Assembly: GCA_000385055.1 (NCBI GenBank)
Contig: ARRL01000001.1
Span: 382,960-446,959 of the forward strand
Direction: 5' to 3'
DNA from: a gamma proteobacterium SCGC AAA168-P09
GTDB lineage: Bacteria; Pseudomonadota; Gammaproteobacteria; Magnimaribacterales; D2472
Length of the DNA: 64,000 nucleotides
Under the pieces are notes generated by a model. The model ran no database searches, was not told the DNA's origin, and saw only the letters and a list, made by a program, of their open reading frames with translations. Both the position numbers and the translations under genes were made by a program. This document shows, piece by piece, positions 55,628 through 64,000 of the stretch. How positions within the stretch are numbered: position 1 is the first letter of the stretch; each line of letters begins with the position of its first letter.

Positions 55628-58204
55628 ATGAATACTAGCGATATAAGACAAGCTTTTCTCGAATACTTTAACTCTAAAGAGCATTATGTCGTGGATTCAA
55701 GTCCACTTATCCCTGTAAATGACGAGACCTTATTATTTACTAATGCTGGAATGGTTCAATTTAAAGATGTTTTTTTAGGAACTGAATCAAGAAAGTATGT
55801 TCGTGCTACAACCTCTCAAAGATGCATAAGAGCTGGCGGGAAACATAATGATCTTGAGAATGTTGGATACACCTTAAGACATCATACTTTTTTTGAAATG
55901 CTAGGAAACTTTAGTTTTGGAGATTATTTCAAAGAAGATGCTATTAAATATGCATGGGAATTTTTAACTGAAGTATTAGACTTAGAAAAAGACAGATTAT
56001 GGATTTCTGTTTATAAAGATGACGACGAAGCTGAAAAAATTTGGAAAGAAGTAATTGGTGTTAAGCCTGAAAGAATTGTAAGGCTAGGTGATGAAGATAA
56101 CTTTTGGTCAATGGGTGATACAGGGCCGTGCGGGCCTTGTTCTGAAATATATTATGACCACGGAGATCATATTGAGGGAACACCTCCTGGGTCTGATGGT
56201 GATGAGGGTGATCGTTATGTAGAGATATGGAATCTAGTTTTCATGCAATATAACAGAGACGATTCAGGCAAAATGACTCCTCTACCAAAACCATCAGTTG
56301 ATACAGGTATGGGATTAGAGAGAATCGCTGCGGTGATGCAAGGAGTAAATTCTAATTACGAGACAGATTTATTTAGAGATTTAATTAAAGCATCTCAGAG
56401 AGTTTTAGGTAACGATGAAAGTGAGTCTCATAAAGTTATTTCAGATCATATTAGATCGACCAGCTTTTTAATAGCTGATGGAATTGTTCCGGAGAATGAG
56501 GGTAGGGGCTATGTCTTAAGAAGGATACTAAGAAGAGCAATAAGACATGGATACAAGATGGGCGCCACACAACCATTTTTATATAACTTAGTTGCAGATT
56601 TAGATAAGCTAATGAATAAAGCATATCCTTTGCTTGAAGAAAAAAAAGAGCATATTACACAGACCATAAAGGATGAAGAAATTAAGTTTTTTGAAACTTT
56701 AGGTAAAGGTATCAATATTTTAGAAGATGCAATTAATGGTCTTGATGATGATGTGATACCTGGAACTGTGGTATTTAAACTTCATGATACTTTTGGCTTT
56801 CCGTATGATCTCACAGCAGATATCGCTAGAGAAAAAGGACTAAAAATTGATGAAGAGGGATTCACGACAAGCATGAATCAACAAAAAAAATCTTCTAAAG
56901 CAGGAAGTAGTTTTGTTTCTTCATTGCCTGCTGCATCAGGTATTGATGAGACTGAATTCCTTGGTTATGAGTCATTAGAAGCAGAATCTAAAATTTTAGT
57001 TTTATGGAAGAATCAAGAAAGGATTAAGGAAGCAAAAGAAGCTGAAGAGATATTTATTGCCTGTGATAAAACACCTTTTTATGGTGAGTCAGGTGGTCAG
57101 GTTGGAGATACAGGTAGGTTTATATCTGGGCAGACAACTGGTACTATTTTAGATTGTAAAAAACAAGGAAAAGTTTTTATACACAAAGCAGTTATAGATA
57201 AAGGTTCGTTAAAAAATGGTGATGTAATTAATATGAGTGTTGAAAAAGAAAAAAGATCAGCTATAGCTATCCATCATTCATCTACGCATCTATTGCATGC
57301 TGCACTCAAACAGGTTCTTGGAAACCATGTTCAACAAAAAGGGTCATTGGTAGATGAGTCAAAGTTAAGATTTGATTTTTCTCATCCTAAACCTCTTACA
57401 AAGGATGAAATATCTTCTATCGAAGAAATAGTTAACAAAGAATCTTTAAATAATCTTGAAGTTAAAACTGAAGTCATGAACCTAGATGATGCTATTAGTT
57501 CTGGAGCTCAAGCATTGTTTGGTGAGAAATATGAAGATGAGGTAAGAGTTTTAAGTATGGGTGAAAAATCTTTTTCAGTTGAGCTTTGTGGCGGCACTCA
57601 TATTAAAAGAACAGGAGATGTAGGTGTTTTTGTTATAACTAGTCAATCTAGTGTTGCATCAGGCGTAAGAAGAATTGAGGCTTTGGGTGGAAAAAAAGCT
57701 TTGGAATTTATTAATGATGTTAGAAATGTTAACGAATCTCTTCAGCAAAAGTTAAATGTCCCATCAGAGGCAATGCTAGAAAAAGTAGAAGCATTAATTG
57801 AAGAAAATAAAAAGTTAAAAAAAACTGGAGCTACGTCACCCAAGTCTGCTGAAATAATCTTTACAGAATCTCATGAGATCGATGATTGGGTTTTACATGT
57901 TGAGCAGGTTGCTATCGAAGACAATAAGCTTTTAAGAAACATGGTTGATAGTAAAAAAGCTGCAATTTCAAAAGGATGTGTTGTTTTATTGAATGTGATT
58001 GGTAATAAAGTTGCAGTTGTAGCAGGAGTTACTGAGAATTTAGTTAATAAGATTTCAGCAAAAGATGTGGTTTCTTTGCTATGTGAGCAGCTTGATGGCA
58101 AAGGTGGTGGAAGGCCAGATTTTGCTCAAGGAGCCGGTGAGACCAAAAATCTCAATGAATTCGTGACATCTATTTTAAATTCAGTAAAATCCGTCGCAAA
58201 CTAA
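55628..58204 (+). CDS. alaS: Alanyl-tRNA synthetase
   Basis: An 858-residue class II synthetase. The N-terminus has the catalytic core (FTNAGMVQFKDVFLG, RATTSQRCIRAGGKHNDL, HHTFFEMLGNFSFGDYFK). The editing domain has the zinc ligands HHSSTHLLH and CGGTH. The C-terminal DHHA1 region ends GKGGGRPDFAQGAG. Length is standard. lysC follows 6 bases later, as commonly seen in gammaproteobacteria. Confidence 0.97.
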   Translation: MNTSDIRQAFLEYFNSKEHYVVDSSPLIPVNDETLLFTNAGMVQFKDVFLGTESRKYVRATTSQRCIRAGGKHNDLENVGYTLRHHTFFEMLGNFSFGDYFKEDAIKYAWEFLTEVLDLEKDRLWISVYKDDDEAEKIWKEVIGVKPERIVRLGDEDNFWSMGDTGPCGPCSEIYYDHGDHIEGTPPGSDGDEGDRYVEIWNLVFMQYNRDDSGKMTPLPKPSVDTGMGLERIAAVMQGVNSNYETDLFRDLIKASQRVLGNDESESHKVISDHIRSTSFLIADGIVPENEGRGYVLRRILRRAIRHGYKMGATQPFLYNLVADLDKLMNKAYPLLEEKKEHITQTIKDEEIKFFETLGKGINILEDAINGLDDDVIPGTVVFKLHDTFGFPYDLTADIAREKGLKIDEEGFTTSMNQQKKSSKAGSSFVSSLPAASGIDETEFLGYESLEAESKILVLWKNQERIKEAKEAEEIFIACDKTPFYGESGGQVGDTGRFISGQTTGTILDCKKQGKVFIHKAVIDKGSLKNGDVINMSVEKEKRSAIAIHHSSTHLLHAALKQVLGNHVQQKGSLVDESKLRFDFSHPKPLTKDEISSIEEIVNKESLNNLEVKTEVMNLDDAISSGAQALFGEKYEDEVRVLSMGEKSFSVELCGGTHIKRTGDVGVFVITSQSSVASGVRRIEALGGKKALEFINDVRNVNESLQQKLNVPSEAMLEKVEALIEENKKLKKTGATSPKSAEIIFTESHEIDDWVLHVEQVAIEDNKLLRNMVDSKKAAISKGCVVLLNVIGNKVAVVAGVTENLVNKISAKDVVSLLCEQLDGKGGGRPDFAQGAGETKNLNEFVTSILNSVKSVAN

Positions 58205-58210
58205 AAAAAT

Positions 58211-59425
58211 ATGCCTAATATTATAGTTCAAAAGTTTGGAGGTACATCTGTTGGTTCAGAAGAAAGAATCGCATCTGTAGCTAAGATAGTCCAAAAAGCA
58301 TCTCTTGATAACTCTATTGTTGTTGTTGTATCAGCAATGAGCGGTGAAACTAATAGATTAATAAGTTTAGCAAAAAGTTTTGGAGATAATCCTAGTAGAA
58401 GAGAGTTTGATGCGCTTATATCAACTGGTGAAAAAGTAAGTGCAGCTCTTTTAGCCATGGCTTTGCAACAAATAGGTGTTCCAGCAAAATCTTTTTCTGC
58501 ATCGCAAATATCAATGAAGACAACTAGCACCTATTCAAAAGCAAGAATTTTAGATGTAGATGGGAAAAAAATTCAAGAAACACTTGATGCAGGAATTATT
58601 CCTATTATTACTGGATTCCAAGGAATTACAGAATCCGGTGATGTAACCACATTAGGAAGAGGTGGCTCAGACACAACAGCTGTAGCAATAGCTGCACAAA
58701 TGAAGGCTAAAAGATGTGATATCTATACAGATGTAGATGGGATTTATACCACTGATCCTAGGATTGTTCCCGAAGCAAAAAAATTAGATACAATCACCAT
58801 GGAAGAGATGCTTGAAATGGCAGGCCAGGGAGCAAAGGTAATACAAATTAGAGCAGTAGAATTTGCAAATAAATACAAAATACCAGTAAGAGTTTTATCC
58901 AGTTTTGAATCTGGAAATGGTACCCTAATATCACTTGAGGAAAATAATATGGAAAATGGATTAGTTTCTGGAATAGCTTTTCAGAAAGATCAGGTTAAAT
59001 TTACTCTACATGGAGTTAGCGATACTCCAGGAATGGCTTATGGAATATTAGGACCTTTGAGCGATGCTAATATTTCAGTTGACGTTATTGTTCAAAACAT
59101 AAGTGTCAATGGAAAAACTGACTTCACATTTACAGTATCCAAAGAAGATGAAATGGCTGCCACGGATGTTATACATACCTTAAATGACACATTAAAATTT
59201 GATGATTTATTAATAGATTCAAGTATTGCTAAGGTTTCTTTGGTTGGCGTTGGTATGAGATCTCATGCCGGCATAGCTAGCTCGGCTTTTAAATCTTTAT
59301 CCGAGGCTGGAATCAATATTCAGATGATAAGTACTTCAGAGATTAAAATTACAATTGTAATAAAAGAAGATGAAACTGATCAGGCAGTTAATACTCTTCA
59401 TAATGCATTTGAATTGGAGAAATAG
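58211..59425 (+). CDS. lysC: Aspartate kinase
   Basis: A 404-residue monofunctional aspartokinase, first step of the Lys/Met/Thr branch. The N-terminus IVQKFGGTSVGSEERI, the GRGGSDTTAVAIA loop and DVDGIYTTDPRIVPEA mark the kinase domain. Two C-terminal ACT domains (about 265-400) probably give feedback control by lysine and threonine. It works with Asd encoded at 27.6 kb. The dihydroorotase ATG follows by one base. Confidence 0.96.
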   Translation: MPNIIVQKFGGTSVGSEERIASVAKIVQKASLDNSIVVVVSAMSGETNRLISLAKSFGDNPSRREFDALISTGEKVSAALLAMALQQIGVPAKSFSASQISMKTTSTYSKARILDVDGKKIQETLDAGIIPIITGFQGITESGDVTTLGRGGSDTTAVAIAAQMKAKRCDIYTDVDGIYTTDPRIVPEAKKLDTITMEEMLEMAGQGAKVIQIRAVEFANKYKIPVRVLSSFESGNGTLISLEENNMENGLVSGIAFQKDQVKFTLHGVSDTPGMAYGILGPLSDANISVDVIVQNISVNGKTDFTFTVSKEDEMAATDVIHTLNDTLKFDDLLIDSSIAKVSLVGVGMRSHAGIASSAFKSLSEAGINIQMISTSEIKITIVIKEDETDQAVNTLHNAFELEK

Positions 59426-59426
59426 T

Positions 59427-60761
59427 ATGTACGATTTAATTTTAAAGAATTGTAAGATTGTAAACGAAAATATAATTATCGAATCTGACATTGCTATTAA
59501 GAACAATAGAATTGAATTAATTCAAGTCTCTATAGATTCTGAAACAAGAAAAACTGTTGATGTTGAAGGTAAATATGTCTTACCAGGATTAATTGATGAT
59601 CAGGTTCATTTTAGAGAACCAGGATTAACGCATAAAGGTGATATTGCAACCGAATCAAGAGCTGGACTTGCTGGGGGCGTCACTAGTTATTTTGAAATGC
59701 CTAATGTAAACCCTACCACCACCACTAATGAAAATTTAAGTAAAAAGTTTGATATTGCTAGCACAAAATCTCGTTCAAATTATTCTTTTCATTTAGGTGC
59801 GAGTAATACCAATATTGAAGAAATAAAAAGAGTTGATATTAATCAAGCAGCTGCACTAAAAGTTTTCATGGGAGCCTCTACTGGAGAGATGTTAGTAGAT
59901 AGCCTAGACGCACTCGATGATATTTTTAATTACTCACCATTGATTGTGGTAACTCATTGCGAAGATCAAAAAACAGTCAAGAAGAATGAACAGTTATTTT
60001 TTGAAAAATATGGGGATGATTTATCTGCACAACAACATCATTTAATTAGAGATGTAGAAAGCTGTTATTTATCAAGTTCCTTGGCTGTTGATCTGGCTAA
60101 AAAATATGATTCAGATCTTCATGTATTCCATTTGACCACTGAAAAAGAAATGGAATTATTTTCAAAAGGAGATGTTAGTGGAAAAAAAATAACAGCAGAA
60201 GTATGTGTTCATCATATGCACTTCAGTGAAGCTGATTATGCTGAACTTGGTAATCAAATCAAATGTAATCCGTCGATTAAGGAGGAGTCTGACAGACTAG
60301 CTCTTATTAAAGCTCTTCATGAAAATAAAATTGATATCATTGCTACCGATCATGCTCCGCATACTTGGGATGAAAAAATGAGGAAGTATCAAGATGCACC
60401 AGCAGGTCTGCCACTTGTTCAGCATGGATTACAAATTTTAATGGATTTTTATCATCAAAATATTTTAAGTCTTGAAACTATTGTGGAGAAAACCACTCAC
60501 AATGTTGCTAAAAGATTCCAAGTTAAAGATAGAGGATTTATTAGGGAAGGTTACTACGCAGACCTAGTAGTTATTGATCTTGATAAGAAATATCAAGTAA
60601 CTAAAGAAAATATTTTATACAAGTGTGCATGGTCACCTTTTTTAGGTAAAACATTTAAATCATCAATTCATATGACAATTTGTAATGGGCATATAGCATT
60701 TGAAGATGGTCAAGTTAGGGATGATATCCCTTTAGGGATGCAAATAGAATTCGATAGATAA
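59427..60761 (+). CDS. pyrC: Dihydroorotase (Bacteroidetes-like subtype)
   Basis: A 444-residue amidohydrolase cyclising carbamoyl aspartate in pyrimidine synthesis. The N-terminal metal site reads LIDDQVHFREPGLTHKGD; the usual D-x-H-x-H has Gln in the first His position, as I recall in the Bacteroidetes-like subgroup. Other metal or catalytic blocks are VVTHCEDQ, DLHVFHLTT and IIATDHAPHTW. AALKVFMGASTG holds the lysine expected to be carboxylated. I start at the ATG preceded by GGAGA; a longer reading would lie inside lysC. Confidence 0.9.
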   Translation: MYDLILKNCKIVNENIIIESDIAIKNNRIELIQVSIDSETRKTVDVEGKYVLPGLIDDQVHFREPGLTHKGDIATESRAGLAGGVTSYFEMPNVNPTTTTNENLSKKFDIASTKSRSNYSFHLGASNTNIEEIKRVDINQAAALKVFMGASTGEMLVDSLDALDDIFNYSPLIVVTHCEDQKTVKKNEQLFFEKYGDDLSAQQHHLIRDVESCYLSSSLAVDLAKKYDSDLHVFHLTTEKEMELFSKGDVSGKKITAEVCVHHMHFSEADYAELGNQIKCNPSIKEESDRLALIKALHENKIDIIATDHAPHTWDEKMRKYQDAPAGLPLVQHGLQILMDFYHQNILSLETIVEKTTHNVAKRFQVKDRGFIREGYYADLVVIDLDKKYQVTKENILYKCAWSPFLGKTFKSSIHMTICNGHIAFEDGQVRDDIPLGMQIEFDR

Positions 60762-60788
60762 TTAAGTATTTTTTTACGTTCAAAGAGT

Positions 60789-60794
60789 TATAAT
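60789..60794 (+). promoter_or_regulatory. Candidate -10 box of tRNA-Ser
   Basis: TATAAT lies 14 bases before the first base of the mature tRNA, the spacing expected for a short 5' leader. The -35 region is not clear. Confidence 0.45.
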
Positions 60795-60808
60795 TTCACA
60801 TCAATTTC

Positions 60809-60898
60809 GGAGAGTTGGCTGAGTGGTCGAAAGCGCCTCCCTGCTAAGGAGGTAACTGGGTAACTGGTTCGAGGGTTCGAATCCCTCACTCTCCGCCA
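60809..60898 (+). tRNA. tRNA-Ser (GCU)
   Basis: A 90-base tRNA with the long variable arm of serine tRNAs. The acceptor stem GGAGAGT pairs with ACTCTCC. The anticodon stem-loop CCTCCCTGCTAAGGAGG gives anticodon GCU. The T-arm has GGTTCGAATCC, and CCA is encoded. A run of six T follows, which may end transcription. Confidence 0.97.
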
Positions 60899-60921
60899 GT
60901 TTTTTATGGTTTAATATTGTA

Positions 60922-61785
60922 ATGATTATGAATGAGAATATTATTAAAAACTTTCTTACAGATTATTCTATAGAAGTGACTCCAAATGCTGCAACTAAAA
61001 TTGATAATTTTGCAGAAGTTCTTCCAAAAAATACTCGAATTTATATAGCTCATATCGAAGGCACCCCCTTTGAGGATATGATTACGACAGCAAAAAAAAT
61101 AAATAATGAAGGTTTTATACCAATGCCTCATTTTCCAGCAAGAATTGTTAAAAATAAATCAACTTTAGAGGATTGGGTCAGTCAATATTCACATGAAGCA
61201 AATGTTTCTGAGGGCTTGATTATTGCAGGTGGAGCAAATAAACCATACGGTGATTTTGATTCATCTATTCAATTAATTGAGACTGGTATTTTTGATAATG
61301 CAGGTTTTAAGAGATTACATGTAGCTGGCCATCCTGAAGGTAATAAGGACATTGATATAGATAAATCAAATAAAATTGTTGATAAGGCCTTATCATGGAA
61401 AAATGAATTTGCAAAAAGAACAGATGCAAAAATGGCAATCACAACACAATTTTGCTTTGACTCTAAACCAGTTATAGATTGGATAAATAGGCTAGAAAAT
61501 ATGGGAATAGATTTGCCTGTTCATATTGGAATAGCTGGCCCAGCTAAACTTCAAACACTGCTTAGATATTCTCTAGAATGTGGAGTGGGTGCTTCAATTA
61601 AAATACTACAAAAAAGAGCTCTAGATATTACTAAGTTATTAATGCCATATGAACCAAATTCTATTGTCACGCAATTGGCTGAATATAAATCACAAAACCC
61701 TAATTTTAATATTGAACAAGTTCATTTTTTTCCTCTTGGAGGAACAAAAACGACTGCGAGATGGGTAGAAAATATTCATAATTAA
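60922..61785 (+). CDS. Methylenetetrahydrofolate reductase-like protein
   Basis: A 287-residue protein resembling the MetF TIM barrel. The N-terminus has YSIEVTPNAA, where the Glu could match the catalytic acid of the MetF FEFFPP motif. GFIPMPHFPAR, GLIIAGG, VAGHPEGN and KMAITTQFCFDSKPVIDWI follow the MetF order of folate and FAD contacts. It is clearly divergent from standard MetF, so it may be a paralogue acting in one-carbon catabolism (for example methyl-group oxidation) rather than methionine synthesis. No partner gene is adjacent. Confidence 0.72.
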   Translation: MIMNENIIKNFLTDYSIEVTPNAATKIDNFAEVLPKNTRIYIAHIEGTPFEDMITTAKKINNEGFIPMPHFPARIVKNKSTLEDWVSQYSHEANVSEGLIIAGGANKPYGDFDSSIQLIETGIFDNAGFKRLHVAGHPEGNKDIDIDKSNKIVDKALSWKNEFAKRTDAKMAITTQFCFDSKPVIDWINRLENMGIDLPVHIGIAGPAKLQTLLRYSLECGVGASIKILQKRALDITKLLMPYEPNSIVTQLAEYKSQNPNFNIEQVHFFPLGGTKTTARWVENIHN

Positions 61786-61836
61786 TACATAATATTTTTT
61801 TATCTTGTTATTTAGTTAATTTAATAGGGAAAAACC

Positions 61837-62628
61837 ATGAAACATTTACATGCAACTTGTTTAGCAATCTTTTCTATAATTTTTATTGTAGGTTGTTCAG
61901 ATACAAGTTCTTCAACAAGTCCTGATAATTCCGGACCAATTTACCAAGGACCTTTTTATAATGAATTTTTAGCATGCAATGCTGGACCAGACTACTCAGA
62001 TGTTAATGCGAGAGAGATGTTAAGTGCATATAAAGAACTTAAACATGACGAAAATTTATTATGGTCAGGTGTATATGCTCCAAAAGGTGATAACAATACA
62101 TATGACAATGGATGGTGGGAACTAATGTGGACATCCAAGGAAGCAGCTGATGCAGCATGGGCAACAGATGATAAAGATTTTCAAGCATGGGCAAATAAAT
62201 ATTCAAATGTAATCTCTTGTGATGGAGAGGGAAGATTTCCCTGGTCTTTTTATCTTCCAAGACCTGCAAATTCATTTGGAGAGGTTGAAGGTGAAGATGG
62301 TTATTTTGCATCAGAATTCATGGAATGTAATTTTAATGAAGGCAAAGGCCCTTCAGATCTTCGAGCAACAGTTGTTGAGTTCAATACTTTCTTAGATGGT
62401 ATTGATGGAGGTCCGTATTTTTATGGAGTTTATTATCCTGAATTTGAAGATTCACCTTCTGATATTTTATGGGGCAACTGGCATTCTGATTTTGAAACAA
62501 AGGAAGCAGGTAACGCTATATATGCTGAATTTGGAACAGAAATGCAAGTAAAATTTAATGAGGTCGTAGCTTGTAAATCACCAGATACTTATGACAGCTG
62601 GATGTTAGTAAATAACTCTGGGGAATAA
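61837..62628 (+). CDS. Hypothetical lipoprotein with a duplicated domain
   Basis: A 263-residue predicted lipoprotein (signal, VGC lipobox, Cys20). Two similar halves follow. Residues about 42-132 have NEFLACNAGPDYSD, LLWSGVYAPK, WWELMWTSKEAADAAW and a closing SNVISCDG. Residues about 160-250 have SEFMECNFNEGKGPSD, PYFYGVYYPE, ILWGNWHSDFETKEAG and EVVACKSP. Each half has a cysteine near each end that could form a disulfide. No known family is recognised; the layout recalls NIPSNAP or Dabb-like folds. It is a likely outer-membrane or surface protein. Confidence 0.75.
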   Translation: MKHLHATCLAIFSIIFIVGCSDTSSSTSPDNSGPIYQGPFYNEFLACNAGPDYSDVNAREMLSAYKELKHDENLLWSGVYAPKGDNNTYDNGWWELMWTSKEAADAAWATDDKDFQAWANKYSNVISCDGEGRFPWSFYLPRPANSFGEVEGEDGYFASEFMECNFNEGKGPSDLRATVVEFNTFLDGIDGGPYFYGVYYPEFEDSPSDILWGNWHSDFETKEAGNAIYAEFGTEMQVKFNEVVACKSPDTYDSWMLVNNSGE

Positions 62629-62641
62629 AGTACATAGTTAA

Positions 62642-62664
62642 CTGTGGGAGTTAATCTCCCACAG
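62642..62664. terminator. Hairpin between convergent genes
   Basis: A perfect 9-bp stem, CTGTGGGAG and CTCCCACAG, with a TTAAT loop lies between the lipoprotein gene and ctlX, which point at each other. It is the clearest hairpin noticed in the window and could stop transcription from both sides. A strong T-run is lacking on either side. Confidence 0.65.
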
Positions 62665-62667
62665 CAA

Positions 62668-63567
62668 TTAGAATAATTCATTAAGCATGCATCTGGCTGA
62701 TCCACCCCCATATTTTTCAATAGTAGTTAAATCTGTATGAATAATACTTTTATAGTATTTTGATAATTGATTTTTTTGGGCATCACTAAGGGCATTGAAT
62801 GCCCGTGATGACATAATTAAAAAAAATTCATTACTATCATTATGTGCCTCTAAACTATTGCCGCAAAAATCCTTAATTTGACTCTCATTAATTTCAAATA
62901 TATCGTGATATCTTGAAACCTTGTCTCGTACCATATCTCTATACTTTGGAAGAATAACCTCGAAGCAGATACCAATAACTTTCTGACCTACATACATAAG
63001 AACATCTGTATGGTAAATAGATGAGCCTTTATGGCTATTTGTATCGAAGAGAACTAATTCATAATCATTTTCTTTACACCATTTAATAGTAAGATCTTTG
63101 TTTGTTCGAGGAGATACAGCTGCATAAACAACTCTATTAACTCTATCAAATACCATACTGCTTGTTGCTTCTAAAAATTCTCCCTTTTCTTCATATTCTG
63201 AAAGATCACTTGTAAGAGTATATTCTTGTGATAGATAGTTGATCATTTCAGTTGTTTTTTCTAGTCTCCTATTCTCAGCGTTCATGCTGAATAATTGAAA
63301 AGTTTTATCATCAAAGGTAATAAACCAATTAGGAAATATATGATCAGGACACTCATGAATACCTTTCATAGATTTGACTAAAATATTATTTTTTTCAATT
63401 TCTTTTTTGAGATTATGGAATTCTCTAAGAGCATTTTCCTTAATTATAGCTATGTCCTCATTAGAGTCATTTTTTAATTGATAGTGATTTGAATCAATCG
63501 TTTGTTCGTTTGAATAAAAAACTTCAGGCTCTATCATGAAGATATGATTTGTTGATTGCTTTTTCAT
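62668..63567 (-). CDS. ctlX: CtlX-like amidinotransferase-fold hydrolase
   Basis: A 299-residue protein of the pentein (amidinotransferase/arginine deiminase) fold, close to citrulline-utilisation hydrolase CtlX. Core segments are FMIEPEVFYSN, HECPDHIFPNWF (Asp/Asn site), FLEATSSMVFDRVNRVVYA (Glu), IYHTDVLMYVG (catalytic His) and GGGSARCMLNEL with the nucleophile Cys293. It would hydrolyse a guanidino or ureido compound such as arginine or citrulline. It is divergent from rocD, supporting an arginine/ornithine breakdown role. Confidence 0.86.
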   Translation of the reverse strand: MKKQSTNHIFMIEPEVFYSNEQTIDSNHYQLKNDSNEDIAIIKENALREFHNLKKEIEKNNILVKSMKGIHECPDHIFPNWFITFDDKTFQLFSMNAENRRLEKTTEMINYLSQEYTLTSDLSEYEEKGEFLEATSSMVFDRVNRVVYAAVSPRTNKDLTIKWCKENDYELVLFDTNSHKGSSIYHTDVLMYVGQKVIGICFEVILPKYRDMVRDKVSRYHDIFEINESQIKDFCGNSLEAHNDSNEFFLIMSSRAFNALSDAQKNQLSKYYKSIIHTDLTTIEKYGGGSARCMLNELF

Positions 63568-63612
63568 TTACTACCCCTGTTTATAGAATCTTATTGCGAG
63601 TAGAATAATACC

Positions 63613-64000
63613 ATGATAAATAATCTGCAAAAAAACTTAATAGAAAAAGATTCTATTTACGGTGCGCAAAACTATTCACCTCTTCCAATTGTTCTCAATA
63701 AGGGAAAGGGAGTCTATTTATGGGATGTAGATGGTAATAAGTATCTTGACATGATGTCTGCATATTCGGCTGTAAGTCACGGACATTCTCACCCTGAACT
63801 AGTTAAGGTCTTAATAGAGCAAGCAAAAAAACTAGCAATAACATCAAGAGCTTTCTATACAGAACCCTTTTCACATTATATTGAAAAATTATCAAAAATT
63901 AGCGGTTTCTCTTCAGTGCTTGCTATGAATACTGGAGCTGAAGCTGTTGAGACTGCAATAAAAGCAGCTCGAAGATGGGGATATTTTTCTAAAGGAATCA
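63613..64000 (+). CDS. rocD: Ornithine aminotransferase (partial)
   Basis: The first 129 codons of a class III aminotransferase; the gene continues past the right edge. The N-terminus YGAQNYSPLPIVLNKGKGVYLWDVDGNKYLDMMSAYSAV matches ornithine-oxo-acid transaminase in its conserved order, and NTGAEAVETAIKAARRWGY is the cofactor-loop region. It converts ornithine to glutamate semialdehyde. It is divergent from ctlX with a 45-base gap, so the two are probably jointly regulated. The catalytic lysine lies outside the window. Confidence 0.9.
   Translation, partial: MINNLQKNLIEKDSIYGAQNYSPLPIVLNKGKGVYLWDVDGNKYLDMMSAYSAVSHGHSHPELVKVLIEQAKKLAITSRAFYTEPFSHYIEKLSKISGFSSVLAMNTGAEAVETAIKAARRWGYFSKGI

Noticed and set aside
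1-64000. CRISPR arrays, insertion sequences, prophage or integron elements
   Set aside because: No regularly spaced repeats, transposase, integrase or phage gene was seen; the window reads as core chromosome.

Overview
The window is a strongly AT-rich, tightly packed bacterial chromosome segment with about 60 protein genes, two tRNAs (Asn-GUU, Ser-GCU), no rRNA, no CRISPR array, no insertion sequence and no phage genes. No stretch longer than about 190 bases lacks a confident gene. Gene orders such as topA - small conserved genes - lexA, leuCDB-asd-fimV-truA-trpF-trpBA-accD-dedD-cvpA-purF, ppiB-lpxH and a MltF-like gene beside purL are gammaproteobacterial. With the low GC, very short or overlapping gene junctions and shortened versions of known proteins (FimV, MltF-like), this suggests a streamlined marine gammaproteobacterium, most likely SAR86-like. 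That assignment is inference; no search was run.

Layout. 1-9.6 kb: catabolism and redox genes (biotin-dependent acyl-CoA carboxylase, GST, a secreted three-domain methionine sulfoxide reductase, nitronate monooxygenase, RraA-like protein, acyltransferase, a pair of acyl-CoA dehydrogenases). 9.7-13.5 kb: nadK, rhomboid protease, galU, pyrD. 13.6-17.5 kb: topA and lexA locus. 17.6-23.3 kb: a 5'-nucleotidase divergent from lexA, thrH, queH and the 2-methylcitrate genes prpBCD. 23.4-36.6 kb: aroC, then thirteen genes from leuC to purF in which every neighbour pair overlaps. 36.6-41.3 kb: acnB, iron and small conserved proteins. 41.1-44.2 kb: umuDC, a previously unmarked 36-codon gene after umuC, and a pair of unknown membrane proteins. 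44.2-50 kb: lpxH, cyclophilin, sulfotransferase, arsC-like gene, tRNA-Asn, uvrB, lytic transglycosylase. 50-60.8 kb: purL, two Nudix hydrolases, gamma-carbonic-anhydrase-like protein, alaS, lysC, dihydroorotase. 60.8-64 kb: tRNA-Ser, a MetF-like protein, a duplicated-domain lipoprotein, and divergent ctlX/rocD.

Themes. Biosynthesis is well covered (Leu, Trp, Asp-family, purine, pyrimidine, chorismate), and propionyl-CoA is handled by prpBCD. The most interesting system is a small SOS circuit. Clear LexA boxes lie at lexA (shared with a divergent 5'-nucleotidase) and at umuD. sulA, which accompanies lexA in Pseudomonas, is absent from the interval. A tiny single-pass membrane protein with a perfect AGGAGG ribosome-binding site follows umuC on the same strand; it is a candidate SOS membrane effector. 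Other points of note are a 28-bp palindrome overlapping a promoter, a cyclophilin with a lipoprotein start plus a strong internal start, an MsrA-thioredoxin-MsrB fusion in unusual order, and a possible Fur box upstream of a ferritin-like gene.
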